The notes below the pieces were generated by a model. That model ran no database searches. It was given only the letters and a program-made list of their open reading frames with translations, and had not been told where the DNA came from. The position numbers and the translations under genes were made by a program. From NCBI GenBank assembly GCA_017160915.1, contig JACAWG010000073.1:3514-67513 (forward strand): 64,000 bases of DNA, in the 5' to 3' direction. Shown in pieces: positions 42,980 through 51,660 of this stretch (its first letter is position 1; the number at the start of each line of letters is the position of its first letter). This DNA is from Aggregatibacter actinomycetemcomitans (lineage in GTDB: Bacteria > Pseudomonadota > Gammaproteobacteria > Enterobacterales > Pasteurellaceae).

Positions 42980-44060
42980 ATTTGAAGGTTTTCGGATCAA
43001 AGGAATTTAACGGATCGCCACCCACTTCTGCATACGGATAACCGAAGTTGTTGATTGGCGCCAATTCCGGTTGCGGGTATAAATCAAAGTCGCGCGCGTG
43101 GTTGAAGCCCACCCAGTTCGCTTCCCAGTTACCAAAGAGATATTTCGCCACGGCTTGCGTATCTTTATCTTCCACGGATTTTTTCTCCGCTAAACGCATT
43201 TTCGCTACGTCCGCAGAATCCACCGGCACCCAACCGAAACCGGCAAGGTAAAATTCTGCACGGCAGTGTTGACCGCCGCTCACATTGGCTACGCCGTTTT
43301 CATCTGCGCTACCGAAAGCGCCTTTGGAATATTTGCCCATTTTGTCCGCTGCGCCTAAACGAATGCCGAAAATTTCACGAGCCGGAATGCCTGCCGCACG
43401 GGCGAGCGCCACGAACACGGAATTAATATCGGTACATTTGCCTTTTAACACGCCGGTGGTCAGAATTTTTTCCACATCGCCGTCGCCACAGCCTAATACG
43501 GAATTATCACGTTCCATATTGTTCACGATCCATTGATGAATCAACTCCGCTTTTTTCAACGGATTGGTTTCGGAACCCACGATTTTATCGGCAAATTGTT
43601 TCACAATGCCATCAGTTTTAATGTGTTGTGTCGGTTTCAAATATTCCTGCACATCCACGGAATAACGAATCTCTTTTGGCGGCTGATAATTCTCTAACGC
43701 CCCTTTCACCATCGGCTCACGGTCTTTGGTTTCAATTACCATGGTCACTTTCAAATCGCGTTTTTGCGCGTCTTTATCCCAAGTGGCGAATAAGGTTTTG
43801 GCGCCGTATTGGTTGTTTTCCGTCACATAAGCATCTAAATAATTGCCTTCAAAATGAATGGATTTCACCGTTTGATAATCGCCGTTAAAGGGCAACGGCA
43901 CCCACAAATTCGCTTGCCCCTTAGAACCCGCAGGCGCGACTAAATCATAGGTTTGCGTGAATTCATACAGATGGGAATCGGTATTGTAATTAGGGATGGT
44001 GGTATTGGCATAAGCCATTGCGCTGCAAGACAGCACCGCAGTTGCGATAAGATGCTTCAT
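42951..44060 (-). CDS. Secreted transglutaminase-fold protein
   Basis: A 369-residue protein with a signal peptide (ending about A-Y-A, residue 18). Residues 25-140 form a beta-rich domain, and about 165-300 a transglutaminase-like cysteine-protease-fold domain. A full catalytic triad is visible: Cys209 in [10 protein letters not shown], His265 in [10 protein letters not shown] and Asp281 in VPVDSADV, so the enzyme may be active. It is the first gene of a three-gene operon with MerT- and MerP-like proteins. I recall a similar conserved cluster in H. influenzae, with no established function. Confidence 0.82.
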   Translation of the reverse strand: MKHLIATAVLSCSAMAYANTTIPNYNTDSHLYEFTQTYDLVAPAGSKGQANLWVPLPFNGDYQTVKSIHFEGNYLDAYVTENNQYGAKTLFATWDKDAQKRDLKVTMVIETKDREPMVKGALENYQPPKEIRYSVDVQEYLKPTQHIKTDGIVKQFADKIVGSETNPLKKAELIHQWIVNNMERDNSVLGCGDGDVEKILTTGVLKGKCTDINSVFVALARAAGIPAREIFGIRLGAADKMGKYSKGAFGSADENGVANVSGGQHCRAEFYLAGFGWVPVDSADVAKMRLAEKKSVEDKDTQAVAKYLFGNWEANWVGFNHARDFDLYPQPELAPINNFGYPYAEVGGDPLNSFDPKTFKYDYVSKKLQ

Positions 44061-44234
44061 CCAGAAGACTCCTCTTAGTTGAAACTAATTGTTGAAAATA
44101 ACAGTTAAACTTAACATCAATTCACCGAAATGAACGGCGCTATACTAATGAATTTCCGATACAAGCTCAATGTATTCCAAGATTATTTTTGCAGGAGAAA
44201 AACGTTTGGGATTTTGACCGCACTTTAAAAACTC

Positions 44235-44264
44235 AAAGGTCGTCTGAAACTTTCAGCGACCTTT
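44235..44264. repeat. DUS hairpin (AGGTCGTCTGAA)
   Basis: AGGTCGTCTGAA at 44237-44248 equals the neisserial DUS variant known as AG-mucDUS (name from memory). AAAGGTCG pairs with CGACCTTT (44257-44264), giving a hairpin just 3' of the DUF4189 gene. A USS copy lies 10 bp away (about 44216-44226). Confidence 0.85.
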
Positions 44265-44269
44265 ATCTG

Positions 44270-44776
44270 TCAATATTTCGGCAACGAACAAGCCTCAGAG
44301 ACGACAATCTTGCACTGCCCAGATCCCGAAGCCTGACATTTTCCTAAAGCTGCCGGCTCCGCCTGTCCGGGGCGGGGTCCGTTTCCGTAGAAAGTCTTCG
44401 ACTTTTTACCGGATTTCCCTTGGGCAACGGCGATACAGCCGTTTCGAGCCCAAGCAACTACTTTACATGGTGCATTGCTGCCCCCGCGTTCACAAGTCTT
44501 GACGGCTTGTTTTTCGGCAGCCTCGCGGGAGTCCATATCGAGTGCGCCACCTGACATACCCGTTTTGAGATTGACTGCTAATGCCAAATATTTGGAAGGA
44601 ACATCGATGTTGACAACCTCCGGTTGTTGTTGGCGAGACGAACGGGATGAGCAATTGGGATTGTAACCGTACTGACATAAAATCGGGTCGTTCTGCAAAG
44701 CGCCTCTAGTCGCGTCATAGGCATAAACATTAAAACTTGCCAGCCCCAATACGATAAAAAGCAGTTTCTTCATCAT
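44270..44776 (-). CDS. Secreted DUF4189 protein
   Basis: A 168-residue secreted protein. The start at 44776 (RBS AGAGGA) gives a signal peptide ending about V-Y-A (18); an ATG at 44845 would bury it. The mature part has six or more cysteines (PILCQYGYNPNCSS; KTCERGGSNAPCKVV; NGCIAV; GKCQASGSGQCKIV; EACSLP), suggesting several disulfides, and matches the DUF4189 pattern common in Neisseria. Function is unknown. It marks the left part of the island with a neisserial DUS at its 3' end. Confidence 0.8.
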   Translation of the reverse strand: MMKKLLFIVLGLASFNVYAYDATRGALQNDPILCQYGYNPNCSSRSSRQQQPEVVNIDVPSKYLALAVNLKTGMSGGALDMDSREAAEKQAVKTCERGGSNAPCKVVAWARNGCIAVAQGKSGKKSKTFYGNGPRPGQAEPAALGKCQASGSGQCKIVVSEACSLPKY

Positions 44777-44931
44777 TATTTTTCCTCTTTTTCGTTGTTT
44801 TTTATCTGCTTCCAAAATAGGTGGAGGATAGTATATTTTAGGCATATTTATTGCAATACCTTTTTGTTGGAACGCCCGGGCTAAAAAACACTTGGAAAAA
44901 CGACCGCACTTTAAACCTAGGCTGCAACTTG

Positions 44932-44994
44932 TTACACCAAATACATCACGGTGTTTTCGGGACTCATGCCGCCGATGATGCCGATGGTTTTCAT
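44932..44994 (-). pseudogene. Aspartate/glutamate racemase, 5' remnant
   Basis: A good RBS (AAGGAGAAAAT) and ATG at 44994 open a 20-codon frame reading MKTIGIIGGMSPENTVMYLV and then TAA. This is the N-terminal nucleotide-fold start of the aspartate/glutamate/hydantoin racemase family (usually about 230 residues). The rest is missing; a USS copy (about 44901-44911) lies shortly after the break. A deletion remnant inside the island. Confidence 0.75.
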
Positions 44995-45070
44995 ATTTTC
45001 TCCTTGATGGTCGTCCAAAAAGCGCGGTTTATATTAACATTGTTTTGATTTGGTTTTTGATGGCTTAAAG

Positions 45071-45118
45071 AAAAGTGCGGTCGGTTTAAAAAACGTTTTT
45101 AAAACCGACCGCACTTTT
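45071..45118. terminator. Long inverted USS pair
   Basis: A 17-bp perfect stem AAAAGTGCGGTCGGTTT (45071-45087) with AAACCGACCGCACTTTT (45102-45118). It lies 3' of the DUF1349 gene. A neisserial-like TTCAGACGACGT follows at 45150-45161. Confidence 0.75.
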
Positions 45119-45188
45119 CCGATAAACCCTCCTCGCCCAAAAACAAATTTTCAGACGACGTTCAATATCGGGCGGGTATGCTTGCCTG

Positions 45189-45800
45189 CTATTCATCAGG
45201 CTGTTGCCCGTCGTGTGCCTGCCACGCGCATTCGCCAAGCTGCATATCGGTGAATACGGCGGTGAATGAGGAATCTTCGGGGCTGCACGCGTACACGCCA
45301 AAGCGGATTTTTCCTGTGGCTTTGTGCATATGGCAAATGCGCATTTGGCTGAAATGTGTGCCGTCGGGCGAGCATTCGAGGCGGAAGTCGTCCGCACGGC
45401 GGCTTAAGCGATACCACATGGTTTGCGTGTCGGCAGAAATCGCCGTGGTCGCCCAGTCCGAATAGCCTTGATTGGTAACCACGCTGCCCAAGTGTCGGAA
45501 GGTTTCGTTTTCATATTCCACCGAGGCTTTCAGCCAGTTTTCGCTGTCCAAATACATCACCACGCCGCATTGGTCGAAGCGTTGGCGGCTGCCGCTAAAG
45601 TCGGTTTTGACGGTAAAGGAAAAATACGGCTCGTCCATTTCCATTTGCAGCATGGGGGCGTTGTCGTTGCGGAAATGATAGAACGTGCGCTGCCACAAGT
45701 CGGTATGCGGCTCGGTGGTGATTTCAATGCGCTTGTCGCCAATCTCAAAACGGCGCGGCGGATTTGTCCAAACAAGTTTTTCAGGGTAAAAGGAAAGCAT
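45189..45800 (-). CDS. DUF1349 family protein
   Basis: A 203-residue cytosolic protein resembling DUF1349 proteins (concanavalin-like beta-sandwich): it opens with FYPEKLVWTNPPRRFE, has FDQCGVVMYLDSENWLKASV in the middle and WYRLSRRADDFRLECSPDG later. Biochemical function of the family is unsettled; a sugar-binding fold is the usual inference. Start 45800 is chosen for the TTTGGAGAAAAC RBS. It is on the same strand as, and 111 bp downstream of, the AraC regulator. Confidence 0.8.
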   Translation of the reverse strand: MLSFYPEKLVWTNPPRRFEIGDKRIEITTEPHTDLWQRTFYHFRNDNAPMLQMEMDEPYFSFTVKTDFSGSRQRFDQCGVVMYLDSENWLKASVEYENETFRHLGSVVTNQGYSDWATTAISADTQTMWYRLSRRADDFRLECSPDGTHFSQMRICHMHKATGKIRFGVYACSPEDSSFTAVFTDMQLGECAWQAHDGQQPDE

Positions 45801-45911
45801 AGTTTTCTCCAAATAACATCATGATTGTAAAAGTGAATATCGTATTAAACATAGGATAACGAGGCGTTGCCTGATGTTGCTGACGGTATTTTCCTCATTA
45901 TTTATCCTCTC

Positions 45912-46781
45912 TCACTCCCCTCTCGCCTCTCTCGGCGGATGCCCAAAATGGCGTTTGTATTCGCGGCTGAATTGGCTGGGGGATTCGTAGCCGACTTGGT
46001 AGGCGGCGTCGGCGATGCTTCTACCCTCCTGACTGATAAGGCGGAAGGCTTCGGTCAGGCGCAGGGATTTTTGGTATTGCAGCGGACTCATGGCGGCGAC
46101 GTGGCGGAAGTGGCGGTAGAAGTTCGGCACGCTCATATTGGCTTGTTCGGCAAGGGTTTGCATGGTCAGCGGCTGGGCGAAATGGGCTTTTAAATAGGCG
46201 ATCGCCTGCATAATCCGCGCGGTTTGTCCGCCCAGCGACACCATGTCGTAGAGCCTGCCGCCGATTTCGCTTTGCAGCAGGTAGTAGTGCAGCTCTTTTT
46301 GAATCAAGGGGGCGAGGACGGCGGTGTCATCGGGGCTGCACGCCAGATGGGCGAGACGGTGGAGCGCGTCGGTCATTTTTTCGTTCATGATACCGATTTG
46401 GGCGGGGCTGCTGTCGGTTTTGTCGGCGGCGGATTTGCCTGAATCTATCAGAAGCTGCAATAAAACGGCGGTGTCGAGTTTGAGCTGTATGCCCACATAA
46501 GGATAGCTTTCGCTTGCGCCCAAGACTTCGCCCGTGATGGGCAGCTCGACCGAATAGCACATATATTGCCCGTCGCCGTAGGTGAGGCGGTTTTGCCCCC
46601 AATAGACGGTTTTTTGCCCGCGCAGGATAAAGCAGACCGCAGGCTGCTGCACATAGCTTACGCGCTCAATCGGTGTGTCGCAGCGGTAAAGGGTCAGCCC
46701 CGTGTTTTTCAGCTCCATCACTTGGTCTTTTTGCAAAAAAGCCAGCAGGGAGTCAATCAGTTGTTGTCGGCGTTCGTTCAT
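45912..46781 (-). CDS. AraC-family transcriptional regulator
   Basis: A 289-residue regulator. Residues about 20-165 are an AraC N-terminal cupin-like sensor (QPAVCFILRGQKTVYWGQ; YMCYSVELPITGEV). Residues 185-285 hold two helix-turn-helix motifs (LTMQTLAEQANMSVPNFYRHF; IADAAYQVGYESPSQFSREY). It diverges from the aldehyde dehydrogenase gene over a 162-bp gap and probably controls it. Base composition is GC-rich compared with the flanking chromosome, in line with the island. Confidence 0.9.
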   Translation of the reverse strand: MNERRQQLIDSLLAFLQKDQVMELKNTGLTLYRCDTPIERVSYVQQPAVCFILRGQKTVYWGQNRLTYGDGQYMCYSVELPITGEVLGASESYPYVGIQLKLDTAVLLQLLIDSGKSAADKTDSSPAQIGIMNEKMTDALHRLAHLACSPDDTAVLAPLIQKELHYYLLQSEIGGRLYDMVSLGGQTARIMQAIAYLKAHFAQPLTMQTLAEQANMSVPNFYRHFRHVAAMSPLQYQKSLRLTEAFRLISQEGRSIADAAYQVGYESPSQFSREYKRHFGHPPREARGE

Positions 46782-46943
46782 GGTTGTCGGTTACAAGAAA
46801 TCAATGGAAAAAGTATAACAAAAGAATCTGCATAATTTTATCCTTTGATAAGAATAGGCAAGAATATGATAGAAACCGCCTACCGTTTCGACCGCACTTT
46901 TGCCAATAATAAACGCTTTCAAACCTGCAATTTAGAGGACACT

Positions 46944-48365
46944 ATGCACAACATCGACAAAATTTACATCAACGGCGAATTTGTTACGCCGCACGGCACG
47001 GAAGTGCTGGAACTCACCAGCCCCGTGAGCGGCGAAAAAGTCAGCCGCGTGGTGCTGGCGGACGAGGTGGACACGCAAAATGCGATTGCGGCGGCAAAAG
47101 AAGCGTTTAAAACGTTCCAATACACGAGTAAAGCCGAGCGCATCGACTATTTGCGCAAGTTGCACGAGATTATGGCGGCGCGCAAACAGGATTTGATGGA
47201 CGTGATGATGGAAGAATACGGCTGTCCGCTGTATTTCACCGATTTGCTGATTCAGGGTGCGGTGAACGATTTCAAAAACATGGCGGACATCCTGGAAACC
47301 TACGATTTCGCGCCGACGGTGGGGCGTTCCAAAGTGCGGCTGCAAGGCGTGGGTGTGGTCGGCGTGATAATCCCGTGGAATTCGTCCAACGGCTTTATCG
47401 CCACCAAAGTATCCGCCGCGATTTCGGCAGGCTGCACCTGCGTGATTAAACCGAGCGAACTGTCTGCCCGCCAAACGCAGGTGATGATGGAAATTTTCCA
47501 CGCAGCAGGCTTGCCAAAAGGCGTGGTGAACTTTGTTACAGGCACGGGCGCGGTGGTCGGCAACGAAATCACGCGCAATCCTGATGTGAACAAAATCACG
47601 TTTACGGGTTCGACCGGCGTGGGCAAAATCATCGCCAAAGGCGCGGCGGACACCATGAAACGGGTAACGCTGGAGCTGGGCGGCAAAGCGCCGAACATCA
47701 TTTTGAACGATGCCGATTTCAATACTGCCATTCCGCAAGCCCTGTTCGCCTGCTACATCAACAGCGGACAGGCGTGCGTGGCGGCGACCCGTCTGCTTGT
47801 GCCGAAACACCGCTTGGCGGAAGTGAACGCCATCGCCAAAAACGCCATTGAAACGATGGTGAAAGTCGGCTTGCCGCAGGAAAAAGACACCACCATCGGC
47901 CCGATGGTCAGCCAAAACCACTGGAACACGGTGCAAAACTACATCCGTATCGGCATTGAAGAAGACAAAGCCGAACTCTTGGCTGGCGGCTTGGGCAAAC
48001 CCGCAGGCTTTGAAGCGGGCAACTTCGTCAAAGCGACCGTGTTCACCAACGTCAGCAACCAAATGCGCATCGCCCGCGAAGAAATCTTCGGCCCGGTGCT
48101 GTGCATTATTCCTTACGAAGACGACGAAGACGCCATCGCCATTGCCAACGACACCCCGTTCGGTTTGGGCGCGTACATCAGCGGCAAAGACCGCGCGCGT
48201 ATCGACTACATCGCCGAGCGCATTGACGCGGGTCGTGTGTGCATCAACGGCGATTTCCACGACGAACTCGCCCCGTTCGGCGGCTTTAAACAATCGGGCT
48301 ACGGACGTGAATTTGGCGTGTACGGCTTAGATGCGTATTTGGAGCCGAAGGCGATTATTGGTTAA
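46944..48365 (+). CDS. NAD(P)-dependent aldehyde dehydrogenase
   Basis: A 473-residue ALDH-superfamily enzyme oxidising an aldehyde to its acid. Motifs: PWNSSNGFIATKV (cofactor site), FTGSTGVGKIIAKGA, LELGGKAPNIIL with the general-base Glu, and the catalytic Cys278 in NSGQACVAATRL; EEIFGPVLCI later. Substrate is unknown. Start 46944 (RBS GAGGACACT) fits; an ATG at 46845 would add 33 residues containing a USS copy and no family similarity. Likely target of the divergent AraC regulator. Confidence 0.92.
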   Translation: MHNIDKIYINGEFVTPHGTEVLELTSPVSGEKVSRVVLADEVDTQNAIAAAKEAFKTFQYTSKAERIDYLRKLHEIMAARKQDLMDVMMEEYGCPLYFTDLLIQGAVNDFKNMADILETYDFAPTVGRSKVRLQGVGVVGVIIPWNSSNGFIATKVSAAISAGCTCVIKPSELSARQTQVMMEIFHAAGLPKGVVNFVTGTGAVVGNEITRNPDVNKITFTGSTGVGKIIAKGAADTMKRVTLELGGKAPNIILNDADFNTAIPQALFACYINSGQACVAATRLLVPKHRLAEVNAIAKNAIETMVKVGLPQEKDTTIGPMVSQNHWNTVQNYIRIGIEEDKAELLAGGLGKPAGFEAGNFVKATVFTNVSNQMRIAREEIFGPVLCIIPYEDDEDAIAIANDTPFGLGAYISGKDRARIDYIAERIDAGRVCINGDFHDELAPFGGFKQSGYGREFGVYGLDAYLEPKAIIG

Positions 48366-48401
48366 AAAGTAGGGTGGGCATTCCTGCCCGCCAAATACCC
48401 A

Positions 48402-48490
48402 ATGTCGTCTGAAACTACAGTTCAAGCGGTCAAATTTCTTCCCAATTTGCAAAAACACCAAGAAAAACGACCGCACTTTTCAGACGACCC
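48402..48490. repeat. Cluster of three uptake-signal types
   Basis: Within 89 bp lie ATGTCGTCTGAA (48402-48413, one mismatch to the classical DUS), TCAAGCGGTCAAATTT (48422-48437, one mismatch to the Actinobacillus pleuropneumoniae-type USS), a Haemophilus-type USS ACCGCACTT (48470-48478) and, directly abutting, TTCAGACGACCC (48479-48490), an inverted DUS copy. The two DUS copies can pair. Confidence 0.8.
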
Positions 48491-48523
48491 CAACACGAAA
48501 CAACCCCACAGAAGGAAGAAAAC

Positions 48524-49369
48524 ATGAAAACCTATCTCATCACAGGCGCAACAGGCGGACTCGGCTTGGAACTGGTTAAAACCGCTCTCAATGACGGACA
48601 CCGCGTCATCGCCGCCGTGCGCAACCCCGATGCACTGGCGGAACTCGTGCAAGCCTATCCGAACCAATTACAAACCGAACGCTTCAACGCCGCCGACACC
48701 GCCCAATTCCAAGCCCTTGCCGACCAATACCCGCAAGTCGATGTGCTGATCAACAACGCAGGCGGTTCGGTTTTAGGCGCAATGGAAGAACTCACAGACG
48801 AACAAGTCGAGCAGCAATTAACCCTGAACCTACGCACCCCGATTTACCTCACCCGCGCCTTCCTGCCCGCCATGCGCGCCAAACAATCAGGCACGTTGGT
48901 CTATATCACCAGCATCGGCGGACGGGTCGGCTTCGCCAGCGGCGTGATGTACCACGCAGCAAAATTCGGGCTGGAAGGCTTCGCCGAAGCTTTGGCACAA
49001 GAAGTCGCCGACTTCGGCATCAAAACCCTCATCGTTGAACCCGGCTCGATGAAAACCCGCTTCGTCGCCAACGTCAACTGGGCAGCACAAAGCGAGGCAT
49101 ACCACAGCGGCACCACCGTCGGCAAAATGCGCGACTACATTCAAAACTACGGCGAAGACAGCGTTGCAGGCGACCCCGTGAAAATCGCCCGCGCCGTGAT
49201 TGATTTGACTACAACCGACACCCCGCCACTTCGCACCGCATTAGGCACAGACACCTACGCCACGCTGGAACAAGCCTACGCCAAACACGCGGCCGACCTC
49301 AAAGCGCAGGAAGCCTTGGCAAAATCGGTCGCGTTTGAAGGCAAGACGGGGTTTATGCCGAATAGTTGA
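48524..49369 (+). CDS. Short-chain dehydrogenase/reductase
   Basis: A 281-residue classical SDR. The NAD(P) site is TGATGGLG (residues 7-14). NNAG is in VLINNAGGS. The catalytic Tyr143-x3-Lys147 is in MYHAAKFG, with the Ser in YITSIGG. The extended C-terminus (about 190-281) is typical of SDRs acting on larger alcohols or ketones; substrate is unknown. RBS GAAGGAAGAA. It follows the aldehyde dehydrogenase on the same strand, 158 bp away. Confidence 0.9.
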   Translation: MKTYLITGATGGLGLELVKTALNDGHRVIAAVRNPDALAELVQAYPNQLQTERFNAADTAQFQALADQYPQVDVLINNAGGSVLGAMEELTDEQVEQQLTLNLRTPIYLTRAFLPAMRAKQSGTLVYITSIGGRVGFASGVMYHAAKFGLEGFAEALAQEVADFGIKTLIVEPGSMKTRFVANVNWAAQSEAYHSGTTVGKMRDYIQNYGEDSVAGDPVKIARAVIDLTTTDTPPLRTALGTDTYATLEQAYAKHAADLKAQEALAKSVAFEGKTGFMPNS

Positions 49370-49391
49370 TTGGTGGTGATGGAATAAACAA

Positions 49392-49443
49392 AGGCAGCCT
49401 GAAAATGCGGTAAAACTTCACTGCGCTCGTTTTCAGGCAGCCT
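49392..49443. repeat. Mixed-dialect DUS pair
   Basis: AGGCAGCCTGAA (49392-49403; AG-kingDUS by the published dialect scheme as I remember it) and, inverted, TTCAGGCAGCCT (49432-49443), whose complement AGGCTGCCTGAA is the AG-simDUS form. They can pair with central mismatches. Located between the SDR and SRPBCC genes. Confidence 0.8.
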
Positions 49444-49480
49444 GCAACATCCGACCGCAACCACCATCCCAAGGAACCCC

Positions 49481-49984
49481 ATGGAACACGGATACATCAT
49501 CAAACACGACGACACCACCTACGAAATCCACACCGACATCCTGATCAACGCCCCCGCCGCCACCGTATGGCGGATACTGACCGACTTCACGCGGATGCCC
49601 CAATGGTCGTCGCTATTCAAAGGGCTGGAAGGCGACTTCACACACGGCGGGCAGGTCTTCTCGCTGTACGACGACCCGCAAATGGGGCTGGTCAAAGCCC
49701 CGCACACCGTCTATATCCACGACGGCGTGAAATTCTGGTGGTCGGACGAATTCAACGTCCTGCCCGGAATGCGCGACAACCACCATTTCATCGTCAATCC
49801 AGTGGACGACAACACCAGCCGCTTCATCCAAAAAGACACCCATACCGGCGAAAGCCGCCTGAACATAAACGGCGAAACCACCACCATGACCGCCGAAACC
49901 CTCACCGCCCTGCAACTGGCGCCCTTTATGCAGTTCAACCGCGAACTGAAAGCCGAATGCGAGCGCCATCAAAAGGCTACCTGA
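49481..49984 (+). CDS. SRPBCC-fold (polyketide cyclase-like) protein
   Basis: A 167-residue protein of the START/SRPBCC hydrophobic-cavity fold: ILINAPAATVWRILTDFTRMPQW at the N-terminus is the typical helix-grip start, and the C-terminal long helix is near LQLAPFMQFNRELKAECE. It may bind a small lipophilic ligand; function unknown. The stop codon lies within a DUS: AGGCTACCTGAA starts at 49974 and supplies the TGA. Confidence 0.85.
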   Translation: MEHGYIIKHDDTTYEIHTDILINAPAATVWRILTDFTRMPQWSSLFKGLEGDFTHGGQVFSLYDDPQMGLVKAPHTVYIHDGVKFWWSDEFNVLPGMRDNHHFIVNPVDDNTSRFIQKDTHTGESRLNINGETTTMTAETLTALQLAPFMQFNRELKAECERHQKAT

Positions 49985-49985
49985 A
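49974..49985 (+). repeat. DUS AGGCTACCTGAA (Eikenella-type)
   Basis: An exact match to the form I remember as AG-eikDUS; it contains the stop codon of the SRPBCC gene. An inverted near-copy (TTCAGGTAGTCC) is at 49999-50010. Confidence 0.8.
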
Positions 49986-50013
49986 AACAGATTACCGTTT
50001 CAGGTAGTCCCAA

Positions 50014-50056
50014 AAGCAGCCTGCACCTTGTTTGCCAAGTGTGCAGGCTGCTTTTT
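50014..50056. terminator. DUS pair AAGCAGCCTGCA, terminator
   Basis: AAGCAGCCTGCA (50014-50025) and its exact inverse TGCAGGCTGCTT (50042-50053) form a 12-bp stem followed by TTTG. The 12-mer equals the form I remember as AG-king3DUS. Confidence 0.85.
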
Positions 50057-50070
50057 GTATTTAAAAACAA

Positions 50071-50136
50071 AGGTCGTCTGAAAACGAACGCAGTGCGTTT
50101 CGCTAAAACCCTGTTGCAAGGATTTTCAGACGACCT
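50071..50136. repeat. Inverted DUS pair AGGTCGTCTGAA
   Basis: Exact AG-mucDUS-type copies at 50071-50082 (forward) and 50125-50136 (reverse), able to pair around a 42-nt loop. Confidence 0.85.
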
Positions 50137-50162
50137 TTTATTTTTGGTACATCAAGTTTCAT

Positions 50163-50190
50163 GTAGGTCGGGCATTTATGCCCGACCTAC
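50163..50190. repeat. Perfect 13-bp palindrome GTAGGTCGGGCAT
   Basis: GTAGGTCGGGCAT and ATGCCCGACCTAC flank TT. A related, shorter inverted repeat (GGTGGGCATTCCTGCCCGCC) is at 48373-48392. Similar sequences are common in Neisseria genomes as I recall. Confidence 0.75.
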
Positions 50191-50387
50191 CTAACGGGGA
50201 CAGCCACGTTGTCTGAAAACAGAATTTCAGGCGACACCTGTTTATAAATTAATGCACAAATATAGTTGTTTTTTAAGTATTTTTAGGCTGTCTTTTTAAA
50301 CAGATTTTCTAAATGGTGCGATCGATTCTGGACATAGGGAAACAAGAAGGTCATAATGTCCGTAGAATTCCCCAGAGAAAGTAATTT
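50191..50387. promoter_or_regulatory. Upstream region of the RM operon
   Basis: An AT-rich stretch with a further degenerate DUS-like TTGTCTGAA (about 50204-50212). It should hold the promoter and possibly an operator for the methyltransferase's N-terminal helix-turn-helix, but I cannot point to a clear palindromic operator. Confidence 0.4.
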
Positions 50388-51644
50388 ATGGAACAGTCAT
50401 CCTCTTACACCCTACTTAAAGAAGCACGCTCCCGTTACACGCAACGGGAGTTGGCGCAAAAAATAGGAAAAACCGCTAAAACCATCCGACGTTGGGAAAA
50501 AGGCGAAACTCCCTGCCCACCAATGCTTGAGGCTGCCTTGCGAGACTTGCTCGGACAAACGGGGCATAGCAATACGCCACCGAACAAATTCAAATTCATT
50601 GATTTGTTTGCCGGCATCGGTGGCATCCGTATGGGATTTGAAGCGCAGGGGGGAGAATGTGTCTTTACCAGTGAATGGAATGATTTTTCTAAAAAAACCT
50701 ATTTGGAAAATTACGGGAACAACCATCCGTTTGTTGGTGACATTGTTCCATTTCCTGCGGAAAACATCCCTGCTCATGACGTTCTGTTGGCAGGATTTCC
50801 CTGTCAGCCGTTCAGCATTGCCGGAGTCAGTAAAAAAAACGCGCTAGGCAGACCACACGGATTTGAATGCACCACACAGGGTACATTGTTTTTCGATGTT
50901 GCCCGCATTATTGCCGCCAAACGTCCGAAAGCCTTCTTACTGGAGAATGTGAAAAATCTGTTGTCGCATGATAAAGGAAATACCTTTGATGTCATTCTGC
51001 ATACTCTACGCGACGAGCTCGGTTATGACGTGCATTACCGCATAATCGACGGTCAATATTTTACCCCGCAGCACCGCGAACGTATCATTATTGTCGGCTT
51101 TCGTGAAAAAACCGATTTTTCTTGGCAGGATTTGCAGTTGCCGGAGCAAGGACCGAAGCTGACTGCCATCCTCCACAAAACCGATGGAAGCGAACCAGTT
51201 CTCCCTTGGGACGGAGACCGTTTCTTTGATCATAACAGCGGGAAAGTACAAAACAAATACACGCTCACGCCGAAATTGTGGGCATATTTGCAGGCTTATG
51301 CCGAAAAACACCGTGCAGCAGGCAACGGATTCGGTTTCGGTATGGCTTATCCCGACGGGATTGCCCGTACGCTTTCCGCACGCTATTACAAAGACGGTTC
51401 GGAAATCTTGATTTGGCAGGGAGAAGGAAAACGCCCACGCCGCCTTACACCACGTGAATGTGCCCGCTTGATGGGCTTCCCCGACACATTCCGCATTCCA
51501 GTGAGCGATACACAAGCATACCGGCAGTTTGGCAATAGCGTAGTTATGCCCGTTATGCGGGAAGTAGCTAAAATTATGCTACCTCGCATCAGCACAATGA
51601 TTGATGCTGAGACGGCACCGATTACCCTACCTTTATTTGCTTGA
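50388..51644 (+). CDS. DNA (cytosine-5) methyltransferase, EcoRII/Dcm-like
   Basis: A 418-residue modification enzyme. Residues 1-65 form a helix-turn-helix ([20 protein letters not shown]) as in M.SsoII-type enzymes that repress their own operon. The catalytic core begins [16 protein letters not shown] (motif I). Motif [10 protein letters not shown] has the nucleophile Cys139, motif VI is [20 protein letters not shown], and [13 protein letters not shown]. The neighbour resembles EcoRII, so methylation of a C in CCWGG (or CCNGG) is predicted. The endonuclease gene starts 16 bp after the stop. Confidence 0.92.
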   Translation: MEQSSSYTLLKEARSRYTQRELAQKIGKTAKTIRRWEKGETPCPPMLEAALRDLLGQTGHSNTPPNKFKFIDLFAGIGGIRMGFEAQGGECVFTSEWNDFSKKTYLENYGNNHPFVGDIVPFPAENIPAHDVLLAGFPCQPFSIAGVSKKNALGRPHGFECTTQGTLFFDVARIIAAKRPKAFLLENVKNLLSHDKGNTFDVILHTLRDELGYDVHYRIIDGQYFTPQHRERIIIVGFREKTDFSWQDLQLPEQGPKLTAILHKTDGSEPVLPWDGDRFFDHNSGKVQNKYTLTPKLWAYLQAYAEKHRAAGNGFGFGMAYPDGIARTLSARYYKDGSEILIWQGEGKRPRRLTPRECARLMGFPDTFRIPVSDTQAYRQFGNSVVMPVMREVAKIMLPRISTMIDAETAPITLPLFA

Positions 51645-51660
51645 AAAAGTGGGGAATGTT

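Noticed and set aside
46845-46943. Extended N-terminus of the aldehyde dehydrogenase
   Set aside because: It contains a USS-derived segment, has no family similarity, and a better RBS precedes ATG 46944.
46932-48293. 453-codon open frame on the minus strand
   Set aside because: It is the exact antisense shadow of the aldehyde dehydrogenase gene, His/Arg/Phe-rich with no domain pattern.
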